Below are positions 46,701-59,078 of a stretch of 64,000 nucleotides of DNA, one piece after another. This stretch comes from Halichondria panicea. Its lineage: Eukaryota; Porifera; Demospongiae; Suberitida; Halichondriidae. Positions within the stretch are counted from its first letter, which is position 1; every line of letters starts with the position of its first letter. The position numbers were made by a program, and so were the translations under genes. The stretch is from NCBI RefSeq assembly GCF_963675165.1, contig NC_087382.1:5123963-5187962 (forward strand), in the 5' to 3' direction. The notes under the pieces are model-generated. The model saw only the letters and a program-made list of their open reading frames with translations. It had not been told where the DNA came from and searched no databases.

Positions 46701-48215
46701 ATCTCGGAATGTCAAAACAGATTGCTGAATGAATAAAGCACCAGCTTTCGCTACGTTATTTGTGATGACAGTATCACTGATAGACACACTCGAATAGGAG
46801 TACATAGCTGCACCATAATTACCACGATTTCCTGTTAGTTCACTTTCAAATATGTTAAGGGTACCCAACTCTATGTTTATACCGCCACCCCAATCGGCTT
46901 TATTGCCATTTATGACTGTTTTCACGATGTAGGCATTGCAGGCATAATAATAAACACCACCACCCCATCTGTGTGCACTGTTGTTTGTTATGTTGCATTT
47001 GAAAATCGAGAATATTTTGCCGTTACTCTCATCAGCGTAGATTGCTCCTCCTATATATTTCGCACTGTTACTTGTTAGTTCACTATCAGCGATGTATATG
47101 TTACTAGAATGAGAATAAATTCCTCCACCATATTCGGAAGCACTGTTGTTTTCGAATAAACTGTTTGATATTGACATATTCGATTGATCAAAGATGAGTA
47201 TCATTCCTCCCTGCGTGGCTCTGTTGTTGGTCAGTTCACTATCAGCAATATATATATCACTAAAACGAGCATAAATTCCTCCACCAGATTTTGTACCATT
47301 GTTGTTTTTGAATGAACTGTTTGAAACTGACACATTAGATTGATCAAAGATAGATAACGCTCCGCCCCACATTGCACGGTTACTCGTTAGTTCACTATCA
47401 GTTATGTATGCGTCACTAGAATGAACATAAATAGCTCCACCATTTTTAGAAGCACTGTTGCGGTCAAACACACTGTTTGAAATAGATATAGTAGATTGAG
47501 GAAGGGCACAAATTGCTCCACCATAACTTGCATTGTTTCTCAAAAATGTACATTTCGATATGACAATGTTTGTTGAATCCACTTTGATTGATCCACCGCA
47601 TCTTTGTACAGCAACATCATGTCTGTTTCTTTTGAACACACTATTTGTGATTCTTACTGCATTTCCAGACTGTACATACAAAGCTCTAGCAAGATTGTTT
47701 TTGAACGAAACACGATCAATTGAAGTGTTTTGTGTGTTTCTGATATAGAGTAAAGCAGGACTGCTATCAGAAAATCTCGAGAAATAGCACTCCGAAATTG
47801 AAAAGTTTGCCACATCATTAATAGTCAGTTTTTCTTGCGAAGTAGTTCCAATTTCAGATGTAAAATTTAAATTTTGAATGTTCAATCGACCGATACTAGT
47901 AAATTGGATACTACTGTTTCCCTTAAATAGTATCACTGAATTATCCTCTCCAATCAACTGCACAAATGTGAAATTTCGTACTGTAAAAAAACGACTAAGA
48001 GGATGAATCCCTGGTAGAAAAATCAAAGTCATACTGCCTCCGCTAGAAAATTGGTTTCGTTGAATAAGTAGCTCGAGCGAAAATGTGTTGTTACTAGAGC
48101 CATTAAATGTACGGGTGGAAATTTCTGGCGCTATGTAGTAAGTTTCCGAAATCACCAATCTCAAACCAGAGAGAATCAGAGTAACAATCAGTAGTTGAGG
48201 AATGAGGTGCATCAT
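43776..48215 (-). CDS. Pmp-like beta-helix ectodomain fused to multi-pass membrane domain, intact copy
   Basis: One uninterrupted exon, about 1479 aa from the Met at 48215 (open frame reaches 48308, but the signal peptide MMHLIPQLLIVTLILSGLRL fits this start, and CGTCCTCAG just upstream could be an acceptor). Ectodomain: right-handed beta-helix-like rungs, numbered in the longer frame about 170-735, with repeated NNSASEYGGGIY-type blocks (F-x-x-N ... G-G-A/G-I) as in Chlam_PMP repeats. Next come a beta-rich region and a Cys-rich block (CPFDYC, RQCDYNRSGVLCGECEEG, about 1003-1055). About nine hydrophobic helices follow (1063-1400), with FYANIVAANRALFLP and INLDLGIETCFYDGM, then a cytosolic tail of about 110 residues with polar and acidic motifs. 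Many N-glycosylation sites. The fold suggests a cell-surface receptor or adhesion protein; I know no established function. Confidence 0.85.
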   Translation of the reverse strand: MMHLIPQLLIVTLILSGLRLVISETYYIAPEISTRTFNGSSNNTFSLELLIQRNQFSSGGSMTLIFLPGIHPLSRFFTVRNFTFVQLIGEDNSVILFKGNSSIQFTSIGRLNIQNLNFTSEIGTTSQEKLTINDVANFSISECYFSRFSDSSPALLYIRNTQNTSIDRVSFKNNLARALYVQSGNAVRITNSVFKRNRHDVAVQRCGGSIKVDSTNIVISKCTFLRNNASYGGAICALPQSTISISNSVFDRNSASKNGGAIYVHSSDAYITDSELTSNRAMWGGALSIFDQSNVSVSNSSFKNNNGTKSGGGIYARFSDIYIADSELTNNRATQGGMILIFDQSNMSISNSLFENNSASEYGGGIYSHSSNIYIADSELTSNSAKYIGGAIYADESNGKIFSIFKCNITNNSAHRWGGGVYYYACNAYIVKTVINGNKADWGGGINIELGTLNIFESELTGNRGNYGAAMYSYSSVSISDTVITNNVAKAGALFIQQSVLTFRDTNVISDNSNSSIYALNCVVRFDGPTKLNNNHGNLGGAIFAVQSQIYFNAEIGKVLIVNNKANFGGGIFLRETTLFVHYPVQISFNTASNGGGIFAYLSSIKFESGLDETRTSMITSNTAYRNGGGIFAIASTVTILHFFLYVDRNNAMSNGGGIYLQQSSKVQIFKQWNEDTTSGIYVMLHMGNNTAHSGHGGGIYVDDSTEIGGTCRGGITNELAQSVFSECFIQTLNLYDLTPYNGTVFVNTFLTNNTAKFGSNVYGGLLDRCTLNPFAEFYTASNGLEYFRNTVNFSSNLSVASDPVEVSLCNGSEKSSVIIRGGVLKINVMAVDQVGNPVNATIRSSVISKSGVGRLKEGQTEQRVGNQCTEIEYNVFSQDSAAQVELYADGPCANLGKSTQSISITFLPCTCPVGFQQTNDTIECICDCDPDLQQHQISECSHDQETVRLETNIWIGVDISTTLNMTSYIVSDCPFDYCVEKPFDVVLGNQNEIDRQCDYNRSGVLCGECEEGLSLVLGTSKCLECSNLFLSLLIPFAVLGVALVAFILLLNITIATGTIHGLVFYANIVAANRALFLPRDTSKFLKVFIHWINLDLGIETCFYDGMNSQAKVLFQLVFPAYLFLLIFLIIILSKYFDSFSKLLSNRNPVAALGTLILLSYSKLLRFIIAALQSTVLDSSHGMVWSYNGNVRYFSREHIPQFVAAIIILAAGGLFTVLLFFGQWFPLCSERKLMKWTKNTKYIGFMDAYHAPFTPKHRYWVGLLLLALIIHNLVTSFSPNPYLPVISAGCLPVGIIVFKAMRIRVYKKWWNEFAETLFLLNLIFLAFGTLYTNIKTVNSTGYALSNISVGITFVLFLVFVIGYHVYEFILKKTGIFQKLSHSVRNVARDKRQSQNLNGQETNKSHETINANALDLPASSEYHSYVDGDGKTMTSAQLRLSYIDDLSPVVEGDYIIGPSSEFRSKVRVTHTVVEFKNITL

Positions 48216-48308
48216 GTGACCAGACTGCCACTGAGGACGTACGTATGTCCACTCTTGAAAGATGAGATGAGTCGCTCTGCTCTGTAAAAGAGTATAAATT
48301 ATTATCAC

Positions 48309-50516
48309 AGTCGTGAATCAGTTTGCCAAGGAGATAACTATAGCTCCATAAACTGTAGCAACACTATAGCTGGATTGATTGTACACAATCCTGTATGTAT
48401 AATAATAATGTAACATTATTGAGGTTGAAAACTTACAACTTTGTATTTAGGTACCTTGACACTGTGAATAGATTTCAAAAAAAGGATTGTATATCATCTA
48501 TATAGCTCTCAGACTGATTCTATATATCTTTCTTTCTTATTAATGTAGTCTATAGATGCTCCGACTGCATGGTGTTGGTCAATTTCAGGGAATGTGCATG
48601 CTTAAGTAAAGCCTACTAAGCTTTGACTGATACCTTCTAAGTGAGGAAGTGTTGTCTATGGTATTGCCAACGCTGTTGATGTTATGAAGATTATCAAGTG
48701 GTTGAGGGCGATAGGTGGGTGGTTATTGGATTAGGGTTACTGGAGATCAGTCATCATCTGAGTCATCATGGTTAGATCTAAAGCTTAAATGTATGTTAGC
48801 ATGCATCTATAGAATTGTCAGTTACTTTCGATACATGAACCCGAGTACTGCCGTTATAAATTATTATAGTACAAATTTTCCATCGAGTCTTCTCATGGGT
48901 GTGCCTGTATATTCTACAAATTATTGACCCTCACCCACACACTTAGAAATCTAATGTGGTTAACCCACCTTATATGTAAACATATACTGTTGAACGGATG
49001 TGTTGTATGCATCAGTGGGTGCATGGATAAACAAGTCGATAATTAAATCTATACTTCCCATGCATGTTGTTGTACTAGCTATACTTGTAGAATATACTTT
49101 TGCATGTCTAATTCAATGCTTGCTTTGACTGGTATACAGTAGGATAATTATAACAAAGCATCTTCTCACTTGATTAATTGTTAATTGTTGTAGATTCTAC
49201 AACTTGTTTTCCCAACAGTGGCTTGTCAAACACATTCTATTGTCCATTAGGTGGGTAGTGACAGAGTAACTAGATTTTCTCCAAGTATAGGGGATTTCAG
49301 GCATACCAAGTTGAAGTGCAGTCAACCATGACCACTAATTGCATTAGTGAAGTAAAACATATACATGTATGGTAATCATGTGTTAGGAGATGGTCAGTCA
49401 TGGATGGCTGCACATCACTTCTGCCAACAAACATCCGTACATTAGGGATCAGCTAGAGATAGGAGTTTTATAGAGTGGCTGCTTATGGAGGCTCATGTAT
49501 GCTGGCTAATTATTCTTTAGATGCTAAGACAATGAGTGCTGCATGCAAGCTGCGCTGTGCTAATGCCTCTCGCCATGTTTTTGCTTTCACTCTAGAGTGT
49601 TATATAGAAGAGGTGAAGAGGTAATTATGTAATGCATGTTACATTATTATTGTTGATTGTAATTGTTGACAGAATTGAATTCTACACAGTCACTATAGGA
49701 GGGGAGTTTAATGGAAACAGAAGCCTATAATTATCTGATGGCTTGATGAATAATCTTCAACGATAGAAGCAATTGCATGTTATTTAAATGGCCCAGTGGG
49801 AGCAAACCTTTGTCAAAGCACCAGTTCAACCATATTGTGTTGTGCCATGTGATAATCTGATGTACTGCTCTGATGTGTACTGCATGCGTAAACCAATAGT
49901 CTAAGATCTATAAGTATCTACAGCTGTTTAAAACCTTGTGTGTTGTGAGTCATGTGAGAGGACTGTTTAGGTTGTGGCATTGTACGTTGTGTGTCATGTG
50001 AGAAGACTGTTTAGGTATAGTGGCATTGTACGTTGTGTGCCATGTATAAGATAGTAGCATTGTGTTAAGTATGCAGTACCACCTGGTACATGCAAAAGAA
50101 TTCTGTGCTGTGCATGTAACTGGTAGATGCTAGCATAATGTGGGCATAGAAAATACCGTACATCAGGTCAACTGCGATGTAAATTGAATGTGAATGACAC
50201 TGTAGCCTGATTACTGTGTTAAATTTTACTTGAAAACGGAATACTATATAGGTATAAAAGTAAGTTGCATGCAGGTATACTAAGTCCCATAGTATACCTC
50301 CTCTGAGGCACTTTTCCCATGTATACTTCCCATGTAGAGCTTATCAACTAGTGTCTAAAATTATGTTGTTACCATTACATGAACATTCTAAAATTATGTT
50401 TTAGTGTCTAAAATTATGTTGTGCTCCGTGGTTTACACTGAGGAATACTGTGGGAATAAAATAATAGGTAATAGGATGTTATTTAGCAATGTCTTGAGCA
50501 TCATAATTATACCAGC
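48309..50516. other. Upstream and intergenic stretch of the intact beta-helix gene
   Basis: 48309-48585 is the part duplicated (inverted) at 61893-62190. Beyond that I see no gene; 49936-50045 holds a short tandem repeat with GTGTCATGTGAGAAGACTGT. Confidence 0.6.
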
Positions 50517-52025
50517 TGTGTACTATGGATGCATGTTATTTGTCTTTTGATGTATATAGATATCCCTTTATAATTTTGGCACATGCATAACATGCACTTG
50601 TCCGGCATGTTTTGATTATGATGTATGAAGTAAGTGGCTTCTGTAAATCATTGTCTTGCATGCACATGCACAGTTAGGACAACTGCATGGTGTAGACAAT
50701 AATTACCCAATTAAGAGGTGTCAGCAAAGCGTATATTTGGCAGTGAGGGGGCGTATTCACATTGTCCTTTGTCACACCATTACGAGATCCTCAGCTTTTG
50801 TACATGCATGCTAAACCCATTTAAACCTTGCGATATAAAGAGCAATCATAATGAATCAGATCAATTGCTAATAGTCTTGGCAACTACTAATGAGAGAACA
50901 CGTTACAACGTGTAACCCCAATAACTTGTAAGTGTATATTCCATGATGTTTTTTTATATGACACCTGAGTTTTAACAGGACTCTGCATGTAGATCTGTTG
51001 ATTAATTAGAGCTGTGTACTATGGGGTGTTATTTGTCTTTTGACGTATATAGACATCCCTTTATAATTTTGGCACATAACATGCACTTGTCATGTTTTGA
51101 TTATGATGTATGAAGTAAGTAGCTGCAAAATCATTGTCTTGCATGCACATGCACAGTTAGGACAACTGCATGGTGTAGACAATAATTACCCAATTAAGAG
51201 GTGTCAGCAAAGCGTATATTTGGCAGTGAGGGGGCGTATTCACATTGTCCTTTGTCACACCATTACGAGATCCTCAGCTTTTGTACATGCATGCTAAACC
51301 CATTTAAACCTTGCGATATAAAGAGCAATCATAATGAATCAGATCAATTGCTAATAGTCTTGGCAACTACTAATGAGAGAACACGTTACAACGTGTAACC
51401 CCAATAACTTGTAAGTGTATATTCCATGATGTTTTTTTATATGACACCTGAGTTTTAACAGGACTCTGCATGTAGATCTGTTGATTAATTAGAGCTGTGT
51501 ACTATGGGGTGTTATTTGTCTTTTGACGTATATAGACATCCCTTTATAATTTTGGCACATAACATGCACTTGTCATGTTTTGATTATGATGTATGAAGTA
51601 AGTAGCTGCAAAATCATTGTCTTGCATGCACATGCACAGTTAGGACAACTGCATGGTGTAGACAATAATTACCCAATTAAGAGGTGTCAGCAAAGCATAC
51701 TATGTATTTGGCAGTGAGGGGGCGTACTCACATTGTCATTTGTCACACCATTATACGAGATCCTCAGCTTTTGTATTGTTATGTACATGCATGCTATTAT
51801 TATAGTTAAGCCCATTCAAACCTTGTGATATAAAGAGCGCAATCATAATCAGAGGTTATTTAGATCATTGCTATATACCTCTTCAGACTTGGCAACTACC
51901 AATGAGAGAACAAGTTACAACGTGTAACCCCAATAACTTGTAAGTGTATATTTCATGATGTTTTTTTATATGACACCTGAGTTTTAACAGGATCCTGCAT
52001 GTAGATCTGTTGATTAATTAGAGCT
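50517..52025 (+). repeat. Large tandem repeat, unit about 483 bp, three copies
   Basis: Units start at TGTGTACTATGG at 50517, 51013 and 51496. Units 1 and 2 are almost identical over their last 390 bp; unit 3 carries small insertions. Each contains a 65-codon open frame in the first two copies that is lost in the third, so it is probably not a gene. The array lies directly upstream of decayed copy 2. Confidence 0.92.
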
Positions 52026-52144
52026 AGTATATTTGTGGCTATAGCTTGCAGTCACTTTTCAATACTAATTGTGATGTACTCTACATTGAAGTATATTGAC
52101 TCACCATTTGAATGTGTGTTCGTCCTCAGTGGCAGTCTGTTCAC

Positions 52145-55100
52145 ATGATGCACATCATTTATCAACTACTGATTGCTACAATTCTCTCTGGCTCGGCAAT
52201 TTCCCAAACTTACTACATTGCCCCAGAAAATTCACTATATGGCTCTAGTAACAACACAATCTCTCTGGAGTTGCTTATTAGTCAGAATCAATTTTATGGT
52301 GGAGAAAACTTGACATTGGTTTTTCTACCAGGAAATCATTTTCTTACCAGCTCTCTTACAGTACAGAGTTTTATGTTTGTGGATTTGATTGGAGAGAATG
52401 ATTCTGTGATAATGTTTAGTGGAAGAAACAGTTTAATGGAATTTTCTACAATTGGTCAGTTGAACATTGAAAACTTAAGCTTTACATCTGATATTGTTGG
52501 ATTTACTTCTGAAAGAAAGCTCACCATTAATTATGTGACTAACTTCTCCATTTCTGGTTGCTTTTTCTCGGGTTTTAACGGTACATCACGTCCTACCTTG
52601 CTCTATACCCATCGTACTGAAAGTACTTCAATTGATTATGTCAGGTTTGAAAACAATCTTGCTCTAGCTATACACATACGTTCTGGAAATCAAGTAATTA
52701 TAACACATTGTGTGTTTGAAAGGAACTGGAACAGTGCTCGAAGTGGAGGAGCAATCAGAGTGGATTCAACAATGATAGTCGTATCCGAGTGTAAATTTTT
52801 CCAAAACATTGCAAGTTACGGTGGAGCCATTTGCATCTATCCTCAATCCAATTATGTGAGTATCACTGATACTGAACTAACAGACAACAGTGCCACACAC
52901 GGGGGAGCAATTTATATCTATCGTCAAACTAATATGTCGGTCTCAAACACTTTATTTGAAAGCAACAATGCTTCAAAAGATGGTGGAGGAATTTATGCAT
53001 ATCGTTTTAGTGATATAAACATCACTGATAGTGAACTAACAAACAATACTGCCACATGGGGGGGAGCGATTGCTATCTATCGTCAAACCAATTTGTCGGT
53101 CTCAAACACTTCATTTGGAAGCAACAATGCTTCAAAAGAGGGTGGAGGAATTTATGCTGAGTTTAGTGATATAATTAACATCACTGATAGTGAACTGACA
53201 AACAACAGTGCTGATAGTTGGGGCGGTGGTATTTTCTTGTATAGCCCAACAAACGTCCACATCACGAAGACTGTTATAACAGGTAACAGAGGTAATCCAT
53301 GGGGTGGTGGTATATTCACCGAGTTAGGTAACATCTACATCTCTGAAAGTGAACTAACAAGTAACAATGCCGATTATGGTGCACCTACGTATTCCTACTC
53401 GAGTGTATCTATCAGCGATTCTAACATCACAAATAATGTAGCAAAAGCGGGTGTTTTGTAAATTCAGCAATCCGTTTTGACATTCCGAGATACCAATGTA
53501 ATCAGTGACAACAGCGAAAGCTCCATATAATTATGCTCTTAACTGTGAAGTTAACTTTAATGGACCAACCACACTCAAAAATAATCACGGCACCCTTGGT
53601 GGAGCCATATTTGCTGTACAGAGTCAAATCTATTTTAACACAGAAATTGGAAAAGTTTTAATTGTCAACAACACAGCTGATTCTGGAGGAGGAATATTTC
53701 TGAGAGAAACCACGTTATTTGTTTATTATCCAGTTCAAATATCTTTCAATACTGCGAGTAATGGTGGAGGTATTTTCGCTTACCTAAGCAGTATTAAATT
53801 TGAATCAAACGTATATGCTACTCGAACAAGTATGATCACAAGTAACACAGCTTATCGTGACGGTGGGGGTATCTTCGCTATTGGATCAACCATCACGATT
53901 CTTCATTTCTTCCTGTATGTGGATAGGAACAATGCGATGTCTAATGGCGGGGGAATTTACCTGCAAGAAAGTTCCAAAGTACAAATATTCAAGGAGTGGC
54001 ATGAATACACATATGAAGAATGTATAGTTATGCTACACATCGGAAATAATGCAGCTCATTTCGGACATGGTGGAGGCATATACGTTGATGATAGTACAGA
54101 AATTAATGGTACTTGTAGAGGTGGGATCACTAACAAATTAACTAAGAACGTTTTCTCTGAATGCTTCCTTCAAACTCTCAATTTGTATGACTTGACTCAT
54201 TATGATGACACAATTTTTGTAAACACTTTCCTCACAAATAATACAGCCTTTAAGTTTGGATCAAATGTGTATGGAGGTCTTCTGGATAGGTGCACACTCA
54301 ACCCTTTCGCAGAATTCTATACAGCTTCAAATGGATTGGAATACTTCAGAAGCACTGTCGAACTTTCGAGTGATTTATCAGTTGCTTCAGACCCGGTGGA
54401 AGTAAGTTTGTGTAATGGATCCGAGAACAGTAGTGTGATTATCAGAGGAGGTGTACTAAAAGTGAATGTTATGGCTGTTGATCAAGTTGGTAATCCAGTT
54501 AATGCTACAATTCGAAGCTCTGTTATCTCTAAAAGTGGTGTTGGTTGTCTCAAAGAAGGACAGACAGAACAAAGAATTGGCAATCAGTGCACAGAAATAG
54601 AGTACAATGTATTCGCACAAGATATCGCTGCTCAAGTGGAACTCTATGCTGATGGTCCCTGTGCTAACCTTGGAAAGTCAACACAGAGTATAAGTATTAT
54701 ATTTCTTCCTTGTACTTGTCCTGTTGGATTCCAACAAACCAATGATACAATCGAATGCATTTGTGACTGTGATCCAGATTTACAACAACATCAAATCTCG
54801 GAATGTTCTCATGATCAAGAAACAGTTCGACTTGAAACTAACATATGGATAGGGGTTGATATCAGCACAACACTCAATATGACAAGCTACATAGTTAGCG
54901 ACTGTCCATTTGATTATTGTGTAGAGAAACCATTCGACGTTGTTCTTGGCAATCAAAACGAGATAGACAGACAGTGTGACTACAATCGAAGTGGTGTCTT
55001 GTGTGGAGAATGTAAGGAGGGACTCAGTCTTGTTTTAGGCACGTCAACATGTTTGGAATGCTCAAATCTCTTCCTCGCCTTGTTAATTCCTTTTGCTGTA

Positions 55101-56421
55101 TTAGGTGTAGCACTGGTTGCATTCATACTCCTGCTTAATATCACCATAGCTACTGGGACCATACATGGACTCATTTTTTACGCGAATATAGTTGCAGCAA
55201 ATAGAGCATTGTTTCTACCACGCGACACCTCAACTTTTTGAAAGTTTTCATAAATTGGATCAATCTTGACTTGGGAATTGAGACATGCTTTTACGATGGA
55301 ATTAACTCTCAAGCGAAAGTTCTTCTTCAACTTGTCTTTCCAGCATATCTGTTTCTTTTGATGTTCTTAATAATAATTTTGAGCAAGTACTTTGACTCAT
55401 TTGCAAGGCTCCTCTCTAACAGAAACCCAGTTGCTGCCCTAGGCACACTCATCCTACTCTCTTATTCCAAACTTTTACGGTTTATCATTGCTGCATTGCA
55501 GTCCACAGCTTTAGATTCTTCTCATGGAATCGTTTGGTCCTATAATGGTAACGTGCGCTACTTCAGTCGAGAACACATCCCTCAGTTTGTTGCTGCTATC
55601 ATAATCCTCGCTGCTGGTGGTTGTTCTTTGGACAATGGTTTCCTCTCTGTTCCAAATGGAAGCTCATGAAATGGACCAAGAACACAAAGTACATAGGCTT
55701 CATGGACGCATACCATGCTCCATTCACTCCCAAGCATCGCTACTGGGTGGGACTGCTTTTCTTTGCTTTGATTATCCACAATCTAGTGACTGCATTCTCA
55801 CCAAACCCATACCTACCTGTTATATCAGCTGGCTGCTTACCAGTGGGAATTATCGTGCTCAAATCATTGCGTATTAGAGTGTTTAAAAAGTGGTTGAACG
55901 ATTTCGTGGAAACACTGTTTCTACTCAATATCATTTTCCTAGCCTTTGGTACATTGTATTTCACCATCAAAAATGTGAGCAATATTGGTCGTGACGAGAT
56001 TAGCAATGGCCATGCGTTAGCAAACACTTCTATTGGCATCGCATTCATCCTCTTTCTAGTGATTGGTGTCGGCTACAACTTTTACCAATTTATTCTGAAA
56101 AAAACCGATGTCTTCCAGAAGCTATCACATTCATTGAGAAATGTAGCTCTCGGAATAAAGTCTCAGTGGAAAGCTCGAATTGTTGATGGACAAGAAAAGA
56201 ACATATCGTATGAAATGGTCAGCCTACCATCGAGTTCCGAGTACCACTCTTACACCGATGGAGCCGGTAAAATCACAAGTTCTGATGAGCTGAAACTGTT
56301 GTACATCGATGACCTTGCCCCAGTGGTTGAAGGTGACTACATAACAAATCCTTCTACAAAAATTCGATCTGAAATCTCGGTAACACATACAGTGGTTGAA
56401 TTCAAAAATGAACAATCATAA
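52145..56421 (+). pseudogene. Pmp-like beta-helix membrane protein, decayed copy 2
   Basis: Full-length relative of the intact minus-strand copy, with the same order: signal peptide from MMHIIYQLLIATILSG, GG-repeat rungs, Cys-rich block, multi-pass membrane domain and tail ending VEFKNEQS. Lesions seen by comparison with the intact copy: an in-frame TAA at 53459-53461 where a Phe codon stood; a 4-base insertion (AATT) near 53528; a one-base loss near 55232 in the Ser-Lys-Phe codons; and a loss of about 16 bases near 55619 in a membrane helix. The remaining blocks are still similar to the intact copy, strongest in the Cys-rich and membrane parts, which suggests decay after a long functional period or gene conversion. 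Confidence 0.88.
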
Positions 56422-57458
56422 TAACTATAATAGTAGAGTTTAATTATTTTCATGCACTTGTATGTATCATCGTTTATAATGAGCTACATGCATAATTTGT
56501 GTAGATTGAAGAATTATATATAGTTAAAAAAAGTTTCTTATAAAAATTAATTATGGCTAGACTATAGTTACCAAGCTTGCATACTAAATATTTTGCTGCG
56601 TGCATGGTTGGTAGGCCTTGGCGGATTTTGCTATCATAAGTTTAAGGAGAATAGGTACACTCTACTCCTGCATGAGCATTGAGAATAATGCTGTGAAAAT
56701 ATGCAATACAATTATCGAAAATAAAAGGATACTTTTTATGATCTACATTGGAAATCTATACGGTGACAAAGTACCTGCATGCTATCAGGGGTACCTTAAG
56801 ATCCTCCTGATGCTATACTATAAGAAGTTGTAAGTGTTCATAGGATTGTATTCCATCCAGCTAGAGAAAAGTATATAATTATCAGACATAACATAAAACT
56901 AGACAGCTGCCAGATGAGCACGAATGTGCGAAACAAGCTGATTTTTCATAGGTTTACCTATTAGTTAAACTCCAAAAATGATAGCCCAATTCTAAAATGT
57001 GCATGATATAAACACCAAAATGTGGTCGTGTTTGATAAAATGACAATGGTTGGGTCACTTTTAGACACTGACAGTGACAAGGAACAACTTTCTGATGCAG
57101 ATTCTTGACTTGTACTATTTTGTAGCGTGCAATTTTTGATAAGTCACAGTACGTACGTACGCATGCCCAGCTAGGAAACTTGGAGGTGTGGTCTCCATTT
57201 TTTTTAAGGTCAAAATTATGATGTTGAAAGACGGTTAGAAAAAATAAACATGTACGTACTTAGAGTTCTAAAGGTTTGTGAGAGTTTGGGTATAGATCTA
57301 TATACATGTACAGTCTATTCGCACTCGAACCGCGTCTCCGCTTGGATCAGGTCCATTGGAGACTGGCGAATGTCTCTTCTGCGGGTGGAACGAGATCCAC
57401 GAACACAACGTATGGCTGATCTTGCCAATGGAAAGGCCAGACTGTATCTCATCCAGCC

Positions 57459-57498
<40 letters not shown>

Positions 57499-58023
57499 AG
57501 AACACAAAAGTAGTCATTAGATTCGAGGTAAGGTCGTTTTTAAGGCAGCTATTTCCTGAGCTGCAGCCACCTCGCTATTCCGACCAAGCTGCATGGTCCC
57601 AAGGGTGACCGGATTAACGAGAGTCTACTGTATGTCACTACACTCGTTACCTGTAGTTGTGTTCTGCTCACTCATGCATGTGTGAAGGGCATGCACTCCA
57701 ATGACAAGTTAGTTTCCCGTTCTTCTTTACCATTCTTACTTCCTTTAAAGAGGCTGCATGTGGGCAGAAGGTGTAACTCGGTATCTATATATAGTTTTAG
57801 TTACAGTGTCCCAAAGCTGAGGGACATAAATACCTCACACCCATAATTATGACCTATTACTTTGTTTCAGAAAAATTAATATCCATTTTTCAATATATTG
57901 GTCTGACAGCATCTATAAACTAAAACTGTATAATTATGTGAATGTACATAATTATATATATATTATACTGAGCTACATCTCAAGATCAATCGAAGAGTTT
58001 AGCATCCTTGACGTTGCGACTGC
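56422..58023. other. Noncoding stretch after decayed copy 2
   Basis: No convincing gene. Contains a CA microsatellite (57461-57498) and a pogo-like fragment (57527-57632) ending GAGAGTCTACTGTA, inverted relative to the one at 41603-41683. Confidence 0.6.
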
Positions 58024-59078
58024 TTAAAACAGTGAGGCCGAAGTGGCAATTAGTCCAGTGAGCACCATCATTGGCATGGCAACAGTAAATGCAGCACCAT
58101 TACCAGCATTGGGGCAAACTGAAATATAGAGAAGAAGGTGGTGATTATAATTATCTGTTCACTAACAACCATTGTCAAGTAAGTCAATAGTAGCATGATC
58201 CCTATATATATGTCAGGGGCGTAACTAGAAATTTACGAAAAGGAAGCAATTCCCCCGCAAAATGTTAACCAGAAACCACAACCCATATTTATCGCGTAGA
58301 ATGCAGGTAAATGGAAGAGTATAACTGCTCCTCGGCGTTGAAAGTTGGCTACTCTGGGGCTAGCCATCGCAGCAGCTGTCTCCTTTGGGTGCGTACGGTT
58401 ATTAAATAACAAGGTTTTTTTAGCTGACTTGTATTATTAAACATGCATTTTCGCGGTTGAAATTTTTGCGGTTTGATAAAATTTACGAAGACCCTCGAAA
58501 ATTACTCACTATAATTATAGTAAAACTCAATTGCAATATGGATCACCGTCATTCTGTGGCATCTGCAGTATATATATATGCATCATGTATATATATGCAA
58601 CTAGAATCTCTGTTTTTGTTTTTAGTTTCTAACCATGCATGCCCAGATACAATCAATGCCAAGCCTAGTTGGCGACCCAACGTAGAGACAATTTGGTCTG
58701 TGACGAGGCTATTTAACCACACAAATATTTTAATTGAATTCTCTCACATTGATTGTTCAGCATTATAATACCAACTTACCAGCTGTTATGGGGTTTGGTG
58801 AAACTCCACAAGTGTTATAAAGTGCTGCAATATCGTTGATGCAGGACAGTTGACAAAAGTCACCATTACGCTGTAAAGGTGTAAATTGTTCATGTACGGA
58901 AGAATTTGTACTACTTCAAGCTTGGTAAATTTGTTGCTTGAATATAAATTAAACTTACATTATTGGCACTGATGCATGTTGCAAGGCTTGGATTGTTTAG
59001 CACTCTATTAGCCAAGCAAGCAGCATCTTGACAATTAACTGCTGCAAAGCATGCGACTACGACAAGCACAATCTTCAT
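58024..59078 (-). CDS. Small Cys-rich secreted, probably GPI-anchored protein
   Basis: Three coding exons in transcription order: 59078-58959, 58870-58780, 58118-58024, with donors GTAAGT and acceptors TTTACAG and TTTCAG, phases agreeing; 101 aa. Residues 1-15 (MKIVLVVVACFAAVN) form a signal peptide. The mature part has six Cys (near 21, 35, 46, 50, 61, 72), likely three disulphides. The end, AAFTVAMPMMVLTGLIATSA, is a hydrophobic tail without a cytosolic stop-transfer segment, as in GPI-anchor signals. TTTTTGCAG four bases before the start codon suggests an untranslated first exon further upstream (59081 is then the exon border). I do not recognise the family. Confidence 0.66.

Noticed and set aside
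50718..51398. Two identical 65-codon frames
   Set aside because: They lie in the 483-bp tandem repeat and the frame is lost in the third unit; no domain seen.
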